Source of the DNA: Pasteurella bettyae CCUG 2042
GTDB lineage: Bacteria; Pseudomonadota; Gammaproteobacteria; Enterobacterales; Pasteurellaceae
DNA: 64,000 nt
Direction of reading: 5' to 3'
NCBI RefSeq assembly: GCF_000262245.1
Contig: NZ_AJSX01000036.1
Location: 1-64,000, forward strand
Below are positions 56,938 through 64,000 of the stretch, in pieces (within the stretch, counting starts at the first letter, position 1; the number at the start of each line of letters is the position of its first letter). The notes below the pieces were generated by a model. It was not told the DNA's origin. It made no database searches and saw only the letters and a list, made by a program, of their open reading frames with translations. Both the position numbers and the translations under genes were made by a program.

Positions 56938-57948
56938 TTATTCAGCTACAGGTACAAAACCTACTGCTTTGTAAACTTTGTCTAGAGTGGCTTTTGCACG
57001 AGCACGCGCTTTTTTTGCACCTTCGGCTGCAATTTTGTTAAGTAGCTCTTCATTATTGCGGTAGTGATAGAAACGTTCTTGTAATGTCGTTAACATTGCA
57101 ACCACTTCATCTGCGACCGCTGTTTTTAAGTGGCCGTACATTTGCCCTTCAAACTCTTTTTCCAATTGCGGAATTGATTTATCTGTGATCACAGAAAGTA
57201 TTTCCAATAAGTTAGATACGCCAGCTTTATTTTTTACATCATGTTTTACTACAGGTGGTTCATCGCCATCTGTCATAGCGCGTTTGATTTTTTTCGCTAC
57301 TGATTTTGGATCTTCTAATAAGGTGATAACGTTATTACGGTTATCATCTGATTTAGACATTTTTTTCTCAGGATCTTGTAATGCCATAATGCGAGCACCT
57401 GCTTTTGGAATGAATGCTTCAGGAATCACGAATTGATCTTCGCCATACAAGGCATTAAAACGCTGTGCGATATCACGTGTAATTTCTAAATGTTGACGTT
57501 GATCTTCGCCAACAGGGACTTGCGCAGCTTGATATAACAAAATATCCGCAGCCATTAAGACTGGATAGGTGAATAAACCCACATTAATATTTTCTGCATA
57601 ACGTGCTGATTTATCTTTAAATTGAGTCATGCGGCTCATTTCACCAAAATAGGTATAACAATTTAACACCCAGCTAAGTTGAACATGCTCTGGAACATGA
57701 GATTGAATGAAAATTGTACTTTTAGCAGGATCAATACCACAAGCTAAATAAAGTGCTAAGACATCTAACGTAGCTTTACGCAGTTTTTCTGGGTCTTGAC
57801 GTACCGTAATTGCATGTAAGTCAACAATACAAAATAAGCAGTCGTAGTCATCTTGCATTTTTACCCATTGGCGTAATGCACCAAGGTAGTTACCGATAGT
57901 TAATTCACCTGATGGCTGAACGCCACTTAAGACAACTGGTTTAGTCAT
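56938..57948 (-). CDS. trpS: Tryptophanyl-tRNA synthetase
   Basis: 336 residues from ATG 57948 ([28 protein letters not shown], as in E. coli); a Met two codons upstream is closer to the AAGGA and less likely. Class I motifs: HIGH-like TIGN and KMSKS in [12 protein letters not shown]. Last gene of rpe-gph-trpS, whose order is that of Enterobacteria. Confidence 0.97.
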   Translation of the reverse strand: MTKPVVLSGVQPSGELTIGNYLGALRQWVKMQDDYDCLFCIVDLHAITVRQDPEKLRKATLDVLALYLACGIDPAKSTIFIQSHVPEHVQLSWVLNCYTYFGEMSRMTQFKDKSARYAENINVGLFTYPVLMAADILLYQAAQVPVGEDQRQHLEITRDIAQRFNALYGEDQFVIPEAFIPKAGARIMALQDPEKKMSKSDDNRNNVITLLEDPKSVAKKIKRAMTDGDEPPVVKHDVKNKAGVSNLLEILSVITDKSIPQLEKEFEGQMYGHLKTAVADEVVAMLTTLQERFYHYRNNEELLNKIAAEGAKKARARAKATLDKVYKAVGFVPVAE

Positions 57949-57994
57949 TATCATGTTCCTTAAATTTTTCTTTTTTGAACCGCACTTTTGGCGA

Positions 57995-58669
57995 TTATAA
58001 AATAGTTAGTAGATCTGCAAAATTATCAAAGACCCAATCAGGGTGAGAATCAGCAATAGGAATATTATAATTATACCCATAAGTTAAGCCAACTGCAGGA
58101 CAACCCGCAGAATGTGCAGCAAGAATGTCATTTTTTGAATCACCGACAAATAATATTTGGTGTGGGTATAAACCAAATTTACCACATAAATAATATAATG
58201 GTGCTGGGTGAGGTTTGATCGCAGGCAAGGATTGTCCACCAAGCATTTCACTAAATAAATGGTCGATACCAAAAGCAGATAACACAGGTTGTACATGACG
58301 AGTTGGTTTATTGGTTACAACAGCTAAAATAAAACCTTGTGCTTTTAATTTTTCTAATGTGGTTTTAACGTTTGGATAAAGGCGGCTAATATTACATAAA
58401 TTCTCACCATAAAAATAATTAAACCGTTCTTTTAGTTTACTAATTTCGCTTTTAGTTAAGCTTTTACCTGATTGTTCTTTTGCCCAAGTTAATGCTCGCT
58501 GAATTAAAATATCAGCACCATTACCGATCCAAGTTAGAACTAATTCTTCTGAAGCTTGTGGTAAATCAAATTCTTGTAATGCACTATTTACGGAAAGTGC
58601 TAAATCAGGCAGGCTATTGACTAAAGTTCCGTCTAGATCAAAACCGATTAATTTAAATTGTAAACTCAT
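57995..58669 (-). CDS. gph: Phosphoglycolate phosphatase
   Basis: 224 residues. HAD hydrolase: motif [16 protein letters not shown], motif II AVVTNKP, motif [22 protein letters not shown]. Removes phosphoglycolate arising from DNA repair. 16 bases after rpe. Confidence 0.95.
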   Translation of the reverse strand: MSLQFKLIGFDLDGTLVNSLPDLALSVNSALQEFDLPQASEELVLTWIGNGADILIQRALTWAKEQSGKSLTKSEISKLKERFNYFYGENLCNISRLYPNVKTTLEKLKAQGFILAVVTNKPTRHVQPVLSAFGIDHLFSEMLGGQSLPAIKPHPAPLYYLCGKFGLYPHQILFVGDSKNDILAAHSAGCPAVGLTYGYNYNIPIADSHPDWVFDNFADLLTIL

Positions 58670-58685
58670 TACTTATCCTTATTAA

Positions 58686-59360
58686 TTATTTTTGAATTTG
58701 GCTTAATTGCTGGCGCATTTCTTGGATGACTTTTTGATAATCAGGTTGGTCAAAAATAGCTGAACCCGCTACAAACATATCTGCACCCGCTGCGGCAATC
58801 TGAGCAATATTATTCACTTTCACTCCACCATCTACTTCAAGGCGAATATCTAAGCCACTTTCATCAATACGTTTACGCGCTTCTTTTAATTTATTTAAGG
58901 TTCCAGGAATAAAAGATTGCCCACCAAAGCCAGGATTTACCGACATTAATAAAATCACATCAATTTTATCCATAACATAATCTAAATAGCTCAGTGGCGT
59001 CGCAGGATTGAAAACTAAACCAGCTTTACATCCATGATCACGAATTAGCTGTAAACTGCGATCAATATGTTCTGAAGCTTCTGGATGGAATGTAATATAA
59101 TTAGCTCCCGCTTTCGCAAAATCGGGAATGATACGATCAACAGGTTTCACCATGAGATGAACATCAATAGGCGCTTCAATGCCATAATCACGTAATGCTT
59201 TGCATACTGCGGGACCAAAAGTGAGATTAGGCACATAATGATTATCCATCACATCAAAATGAATCACATCTGCCCCACTATTTAATACATGTTTAACATC
59301 TTCCCCTAAACGAGCAAGATCCGCAGACAGAATTGAAGGAGCAATTAAATAAGGCTTCAT
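58686..59360 (-). CDS. rpe: Ribulose-phosphate 3-epimerase
   Basis: 224 residues. TIM barrel with [14 protein letters not shown], the metal-site [26 protein letters not shown] and [11 protein letters not shown]. Links ribulose-5-P and xylulose-5-P in the pentose phosphate pathway, the same pathway as tkt earlier in the window. Confidence 0.97.
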   Translation of the reverse strand: MKPYLIAPSILSADLARLGEDVKHVLNSGADVIHFDVMDNHYVPNLTFGPAVCKALRDYGIEAPIDVHLMVKPVDRIIPDFAKAGANYITFHPEASEHIDRSLQLIRDHGCKAGLVFNPATPLSYLDYVMDKIDVILLMSVNPGFGGQSFIPGTLNKLKEARKRIDESGLDIRLEVDGGVKVNNIAQIAAAGADMFVAGSAIFDQPDYQKVIQEMRQQLSQIQK

Positions 59361-59500
59361 GGTTACCTCGCTAAGTCATTAATAATGCTAGTAGTGTACT
59401 ACGTTATAAGGCTAAAATTAAGGAAATAATGTTGAATTCTTATCTTTACTTTATAAAATAACTGGATCATTTCAATCCGTTGATAATAATGAGGTATGTT

Positions 59501-60130
59501 ATGGAAATCTTTATGCGAGGATTTCTTGTTTGTGGTAGTTTGATCATTGCTATTGGTGCACAGAATGCTTTTGTACTAAAACAGGGTTTACTTAAAAGAA
59601 AGGTATTTACCGTCTCTTTTACATGTTTTCTTTGTGATGTGATTTTGATTTCATTGGGTGTATTAGGCTTAGGAAGTTTAATTAGTGAAAGCCCAATGGC
59701 CACTGTCGCTTTAGCTATTGTCGGTACGGTCTTTTTGTTAGTTTATGGTGCGAGAGCATTTCGTTCGGCTTTAACAGGATTATCCGCTTTACAACTGAGT
59801 TCAAATCCAGACTCAGATATTGATTCTACTTGGAAATCAATCTTAGCGACGCTAGCTGTTACGCTATTAAATCCTCATGTGTATTTAGACTGTTTTGCCA
59901 TCATTGGTGGAATATCTGGTACTTTAACCGCAGCGGAAAAGCCTATTTTTTTATTAGGTGCGATAACCACATCTTTCCTCTGGTTCTTTAGCTTAGGCTA
60001 TGGTGCACGTTTATTAATTCCATTATTTAAACATCCAATTACTTGGCGGATTCTAGATTTTCTGATTGGCATTGTGATGTGGTTAATTGCTTATCATTTA
60101 GCAGAATATGCATATGAATTGATACTGTAA
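59501..60130 (+). CDS. argO: LysE/ArgO-family amino-acid exporter
   Basis: 209 residues from ATG 59501 (GAGG upstream); seven earlier codons are rejected. Six transmembrane helices. IAIGAQNAFVLKQGLLK and TLLNPHVYLDCFAIIGG are the paired signature regions of LysE/ArgO exporters, which pump out arginine or lysine. No lysG/argP regulator is adjacent. Convergent with ilvC. Confidence 0.88.
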   Translation: MEIFMRGFLVCGSLIIAIGAQNAFVLKQGLLKRKVFTVSFTCFLCDVILISLGVLGLGSLISESPMATVALAIVGTVFLLVYGARAFRSALTGLSALQLSSNPDSDIDSTWKSILATLAVTLLNPHVYLDCFAIIGGISGTLTAAEKPIFLLGAITTSFLWFFSLGYGARLLIPLFKHPITWRILDFLIGIVMWLIAYHLAEYAYELIL

Positions 60131-60216
60131 CGCATAAAAAGTGCGGTAGATTTTCTAAAAATTTAATGCATCTTGGGCTAAATTACTGCTCGCCCTCAGA
60201 TTTTATCTTTTTAATT

Positions 60217-60244
60217 AAAAAAGAGCGATCAAAATGACCGCTCC
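60217..60244 (-). terminator. Terminator of ilvC
   Basis: GAGCG and CGCTC with TCA/TGA inside, next to an A run (T run on the minus strand). Confidence 0.78.
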
Positions 60245-60271
60245 TACAGCTTTCCGAGTATATTAAAAAAA

Positions 60272-61750
60272 TTAACCAGCGACCGCAATACGTTTCATAT
60301 CAGTCATATAACCACGTAATTCTTGACCGATTAATTCAACAGGATGGTTACGGATTTCATCATTCACTTCACGTAAAGTCACGTTGTCGATTAGCACAGT
60401 TGGTGTTGGTTCACCTAAATCGCCTTTTTGTAAGTTAGGAATAATTTCTTTTGCTAAAATTGGTGTTGCTACATGAGAGAACAAATAGTTACCATATTCT
60501 GCGGTATCTGAAATAACCACATTCATTTCATATAAACGTTTACGAGCGATGGTATTAGCAATTAATGGTAACTCGTGTAATGATTCATAATATGCAGATT
60601 CTTCATAAATCCCACTTGCAACCATTGCATCAAATGCCATCTCAACACCTGCTTTAACCATTGCAACCATTAATACACCGTTATCAAAATATTCTTGTTC
60701 ACTAATTTTGCCTTCATATTTAGGTGCATTTTCAAAAGCGGTTTTTGCCGTCTCTTCACGCCATGTTAATAGATCTTTATCATTATTTGCCCAGTCCGCC
60801 ATCATCGTTGATGAAAACTGACCACTAATAATATCGTCCATGTGTTTTAAATATAAGAAGCTCAAATGTTCTTTAATTTGTTCTGAAAGTTCGAACGCTC
60901 TGAGTTTAGCACTGTTTGATAAGCGATCCATCATTAATGTGATGCCACCTTGTTTCAACGCTTCAGTAATGGTTTCCCAACCGAATTGGATTAATTTACC
61001 GGCATATGCAGGATCTTTTCCATCTGCAACTAATTTGTCATAACATGCGATTGAACCAGCTTGTAACATACCACAAAGAATCGTTTGTTCACCCATTAAG
61101 TCAGATTTCACTTCAGCTACGAATGAAGATTCTAGTACACCTGCACGGTCACCACCGGTTGCACTCGCCCAAGCTTTCGCAATCGCCATACCTTCACCAC
61201 GAGGATCATTGGCTGGATGAACAGCAATTAATGTAGGCACACCGAAACCACGTTTGTATTCTTCACGCACTTCTGTACCTGGGCATTTCGGCGCTGACAT
61301 CACAACAGTGATATCTTCACGGATTTTTTCACCTTCTTCAACAATGTTGAAACCATGAGAATAACCAAATGCCGAATCTTTTTTCATTAATGGCATAACA
61401 TCTGCCACGACTTTTGAATGTTGTTTATCTGGCGTTAAGTTGATCACTAAATCTGCCGTTGGGATTAATTCTTCATATGTACCCACTTTAAAACCATTTT
61501 CTGTCGCACGTTGGAATGAAACTCGCTTTTCCGCAATTGCTGCTGCACGTAATGCATAGCTTACATCTAAACCAGAATCGCGCATATTTAACCCTTGATT
61601 TAAACCTTGCGCACCACAACCAACGATGACAATTTTCTTACCTTTTAAGTAGTTACAACCTTCTGCAAATTCAGCACGGTCCATAAAACGACAACGGCCT
61701 AATTGGTCAAGTTTTTGACGTAAATTTAGAGTATTGAAATAATTAGACAT
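60272..61750 (-). CDS. ilvC: Ketol-acid reductoisomerase (class II, long form)
   Basis: 492 residues, the duplicated-C-terminal form of Enterobacteria and Pasteurellaceae. NADPH motif [18 protein letters not shown], then [24 protein letters not shown] and the metal-binding [13 protein letters not shown]. Second step of isoleucine and valine synthesis. Divergent from ilvY. Confidence 0.97.
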   Translation of the reverse strand: MSNYFNTLNLRQKLDQLGRCRFMDRAEFAEGCNYLKGKKIVIVGCGAQGLNQGLNMRDSGLDVSYALRAAAIAEKRVSFQRATENGFKVGTYEELIPTADLVINLTPDKQHSKVVADVMPLMKKDSAFGYSHGFNIVEEGEKIREDITVVMSAPKCPGTEVREEYKRGFGVPTLIAVHPANDPRGEGMAIAKAWASATGGDRAGVLESSFVAEVKSDLMGEQTILCGMLQAGSIACYDKLVADGKDPAYAGKLIQFGWETITEALKQGGITLMMDRLSNSAKLRAFELSEQIKEHLSFLYLKHMDDIISGQFSSTMMADWANNDKDLLTWREETAKTAFENAPKYEGKISEQEYFDNGVLMVAMVKAGVEMAFDAMVASGIYEESAYYESLHELPLIANTIARKRLYEMNVVISDTAEYGNYLFSHVATPILAKEIIPNLQKGDLGEPTPTVLIDNVTLREVNDEIRNHPVELIGQELRGYMTDMKRIAVAG

Positions 61751-61879
61751 TGATTGCTCCTCGCATCAGCTTGTTTGGTAAGTTGTATTATGTTTAGTTT
61801 GCATACTGTTTTTATATATTATGTAAACGATTATACGCTTTCTTTATATTGCGTAAATTGATATTATCGGAACTTAATA

Positions 61880-61894
61880 TTGCAATTATTGCAA
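61880..61894. promoter_or_regulatory. Probable IlvY operator in the ilvC-ilvY intergenic region
   Basis: TTGCAAT-T-ATTGCAA, a perfect dyad 20 bases before the ilvY start. A related TTGCG...AATTG stretch lies near 61850. IlvY of E. coli binds two operators in this divergent interval, repressing itself and activating ilvC with acetolactate. Confidence 0.6.
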
Positions 61895-61913
61895 CATAAA
61901 TTAAGGAGTCTTT

Positions 61914-62795
61914 ATGGATTTTAATGATCTCAAATTGTTTCTGCATTTATCTGAATCAAAAAACTTTAGTAAAACTGCGGTACAAAACCATATGTCCACT
62001 TCAACTCTCTCTCGTCAAATCCAACGCATGGAAGAGGAATTGGGAGAGCCTTTATTTTTACGAGATAATCGCCGTGTAGCGCTGACAGACTGCGGTGAGA
62101 AATTCCAAATTTTTGCAAAACAAAACTGGTATCAATGGCAACAATTCAAACAACAATTACAGATAGATAAAACCCAATTATCAGGAGAACTCCGATTATT
62201 CTGCTCAGTCACGGCATCTTATAGTCATTTACCGAAAATCATTGAAAAATTCCGAACGCATTATCCCTTCGTAGAAATTAAATTAATGACAGGCGATCCC
62301 GCCTCGGCGCTAGGTTTAGTACAATCACAAACAGTGGATTTAGCCATTGCTGGGAAACCTGATAATTTACCGAGCTCTATTGCTTTTCATAAAATTGATG
62401 ACTTAGAATTGTCATTAATTGCCCCTCGTATTGCTTGTCCTGCCACATATTTACTGCAACAAAATCCTATTGATTGGCAACAAATGCCTTTTATTTTCCC
62501 TGAGCAAGGCCATGCTCGTCAGCGAATTGAATATTGGCTAAACGTACATAAAAAAATTAAACATCCTAAAATCTATGCTACGGTTGCAGGCCATGAAGGA
62601 ATTGTGCCAATGGTTGCGCTAGGCTGTGGCTTGGCGATGTTGCCTGATGCCGTGATAAAAAATAGCCCGATTGGTTCACAAGTATCAATCTTTCAATTAG
62701 ATAATCCTGTTGCGCCTTTTGAACTTGGAGTGTGTGTACAGAAAAAATATCTTCAGCAACCTTTAATCAGAGCATTTTGGGAAACTTTAGAATAA
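61914..62795 (+). CDS. ilvY: LysR-type activator of ilvC
   Basis: 293 residues. HTH region FSKTAVQNHMSTSTLSRQIQRMEEELGEPLFLRDNRRVALTDCG, then the effector domain. Gene position, divergent from ilvC, identifies it. SD TAAGGAG precedes the ATG. An uptake-like word (AACTGCGGT) lies within the HTH codons. Confidence 0.94.
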   Translation: MDFNDLKLFLHLSESKNFSKTAVQNHMSTSTLSRQIQRMEEELGEPLFLRDNRRVALTDCGEKFQIFAKQNWYQWQQFKQQLQIDKTQLSGELRLFCSVTASYSHLPKIIEKFRTHYPFVEIKLMTGDPASALGLVQSQTVDLAIAGKPDNLPSSIAFHKIDDLELSLIAPRIACPATYLLQQNPIDWQQMPFIFPEQGHARQRIEYWLNVHKKIKHPKIYATVAGHEGIVPMVALGCGLAMLPDAVIKNSPIGSQVSIFQLDNPVAPFELGVCVQKKYLQQPLIRAFWETLE

Positions 62796-62818
62796 TTAAT
62801 ACATAAAAATTTGTAAAA

Positions 62819-62832
62819 ATAATTGCAATTAT
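62819..62832. promoter_or_regulatory. Palindrome downstream of ilvY
   Basis: ATAATTGCAATTAT, a perfect 14-bp dyad sharing TTGCAAT with the ilvY operator, 24 bases after the ilvY stop and upstream of dprA. Confidence 0.35.
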
Positions 62833-62939
62833 GCGACTAAGATCGCAAAAAGAATAAAAAAATTGCCTAAAAATTTTCCCAAAATTTACCGCACTTTATA
62901 ATTCTTAATCTAATCGCTTGATAACCTACGGTAAATTTT

Positions 62940-64000
62940 ATGGATAAAACCACGGAAATATTACTCCGTCTGATGCAGGTACCAAAACTCGGTAGTCGCT
63001 ATATTCAACAAATGCTTCATCATATTAATTTACAGACCTTACAAGATTATGATGCTGAACAATTACATCATATGGGCTGGGATGAAAAACAAATTCAAGC
63101 ATGGTTTCATCCTAATATGAAATACCTTGAACCCGCTTACCGTTGGGCAGAACAGGCAGATCAACAGATTATTCATCTTCAACAAGCCAGCTATCCCGAG
63201 CTGTTAAAACAAATTAATAGTGCGCCACCAATATTATTTATTAAAGGAAATATTGATACTTTACATCAGCCTCAAATTGCCATGGTGGGTAGCCGTAATT
63301 GTTCTGATTATGGCGAATACTGGGCAAAATATTTTGCCTCTGAGCTCTCCTTAGCAGGGCTTATCATTACCAGTGGACTAGCCCTGGGGATTGATGGGTT
63401 TTGCCACCGAGCAGTAGTAGAACAACAAGGTCAAACTATTGCGGTAATTGGCTCTGGCTTATCACATATTTATCCAAGTCGACATAAAAAATTAGCTCAA
63501 CAAATTATTGAAAATCAAGGCGCATTAATTTCTGAATTTTTTCCCACTCATCCACCTTTAGCAGAAAATTTTCCTCGCCGTAATCGGATTATTAGTGGCT
63601 TATCCTTAGGCACCTTAATTGTCGAAGCCAGTGAACGCAGCGGTTCATTAATAACAGCCAATTATGCGGTGGAACAAAATCGAGAGGTGTTTGCTATCCC
63701 TGGCCATATTCAAAATCAATCTAGCCAAGGTTGCCATAAATTGATCCAGCAAGGTGCAATGTTAGTTGAACAAGTTTCAGATATTTTAGAAAACTTACCG
63801 CACTTTTCAGCGGCCTATTCATTATCCCCACGCCCAAAATTAACAATAAAAGAGAAACCGCTTCCCACTTATCCTGAATTATACAAACATATTTCTAGTG
63901 TTCCTATTAGCATTGATCATTTAGCTGAAAAAACAAATTTAACTATCAATGAATTATTAGTTCAACTGCTAGAACTTGAATTACAAGAATTAATTCAACA
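62940..64000 (+). CDS. dprA: DNA-processing protein DprA (partial, runs off the right edge)
   Basis: 353 codons are visible from ATG 62940 with no stop. An N-terminal SAM-like/HhH segment ([26 protein letters not shown]) leads into the Rossmann-like DprA core: [57 protein letters not shown] and [28 protein letters not shown]. It loads RecA on incoming single strands during natural transformation, in keeping with the uptake signals here. The C-terminal winged helix begins near the window end. Confidence 0.96.
   Translation, partial: MDKTTEILLRLMQVPKLGSRYIQQMLHHINLQTLQDYDAEQLHHMGWDEKQIQAWFHPNMKYLEPAYRWAEQADQQIIHLQQASYPELLKQINSAPPILFIKGNIDTLHQPQIAMVGSRNCSDYGEYWAKYFASELSLAGLIITSGLALGIDGFCHRAVVEQQGQTIAVIGSGLSHIYPSRHKKLAQQIIENQGALISEFFPTHPPLAENFPRRNRIISGLSLGTLIVEASERSGSLITANYAVEQNREVFAIPGHIQNQSSQGCHKLIQQGAMLVEQVSDILENLPHFSAAYSLSPRPKLTIKEKPLPTYPELYKHISSVPISIDHLAEKTNLTINELLVQLLELELQELIQ

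Larger units (their letters stand above)
2009..63805. repeat. Scattered Hin-type DNA uptake signals, about thirty copies
   Basis: AAGTGCGGT or ACCGCACTT, for example at 2009, 3474, 6834, 8933, 13394, 22768, 29175, 30963, 38943, 40012, 57977, 60140 and 63797. Four inverted pairs or partial pairs serve as terminators. Between 41600 and 57900 only one perfect copy was found (about 45615), which marks that stretch as foreign. Confidence 0.85.

Overview
Organism: an AT-rich gammaproteobacterial chromosome of the family Pasteurellaceae, most like Haemophilus, Aggregatibacter or Pasteurella. About thirty copies of the Hin-type DNA uptake signal (AAGTGCGGT or its complement) are scattered through the window, several as inverted pairs that act as terminators. 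The gene content (maoP, yihD, mobAB, short gpmA, hugZ-like, cyaY-recQ, dprA) fits. The genus cannot be fixed from the window alone.

Backbone, 1-41279: a TpsB outer-membrane transporter; cation antiporter; Dyp peroxidase; tkt; rpoH; tehA with a DUF2322 gene; murB; gltS; the overlapping chain ychJ-yihY-dtd; a HerA-like ATPase; a patatin lipoprotein; a Kef antiporter; hugZ-like; udp; envC-yibQ; gpmA; a C4-dicarboxylate carrier; yibN-secB-gpsA-cysE-aroE-like; maoP; dsbA-yihD; mobA-mobB-MFS; a dipeptide-binding protein; proS; a GST; lptM-lysA divergent from cyaY-recQ. Backbone, 56938-64000: rpe-gph-trpS, a LysE/ArgO exporter, divergent ilvC/ilvY, and dprA running off the right edge.

Foreign island, about 41280-56900, between recQ and trpS: a truncated metallo-hydrolase, a LysR regulator, a type I restriction-modification operon (hsdM-hsdS-hsdR, reading right to left) and an AAA/DUF4143 ATPase. 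Native uptake signals are scarce here. Instead there are four perfect copies of an uptake word of Kingella/Simonsiella type and several Apl-type Pasteurellaceae signals, so the DNA probably came from a Neisseriaceae oral neighbour, perhaps through another Pasteurellaceae. The restriction system is dead three times over: hsdM is split by an insertion, hsdS has a frameshift, and hsdR has two in-frame stops.

Mobile element inside hsdM, about 48822-54446: a 5.6-kb Mu-type element with related inverted ends and a 5-bp target duplication (AGATG); removing it restores the hsdM frame exactly. It has no transposase. It carries a Mor-type activator, a protease/scaffold protein, a major capsid protein and a small membrane protein on the minus strand. 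On the plus strand it carries a C4/P4-like antisense immunity RNA, an antirepressor-like gene, two small proteins and a gp27/DUF3486-like protein. The two arms are separated by a 930-bp non-coding array of about 26 palindromes arranged as six mirror-symmetric modules (51571-52502). The array matches no feature class I know. The element looks like a non-autonomous satellite of a Mu-like helper phage, which is inference, and the array is the most unusual thing in the window.
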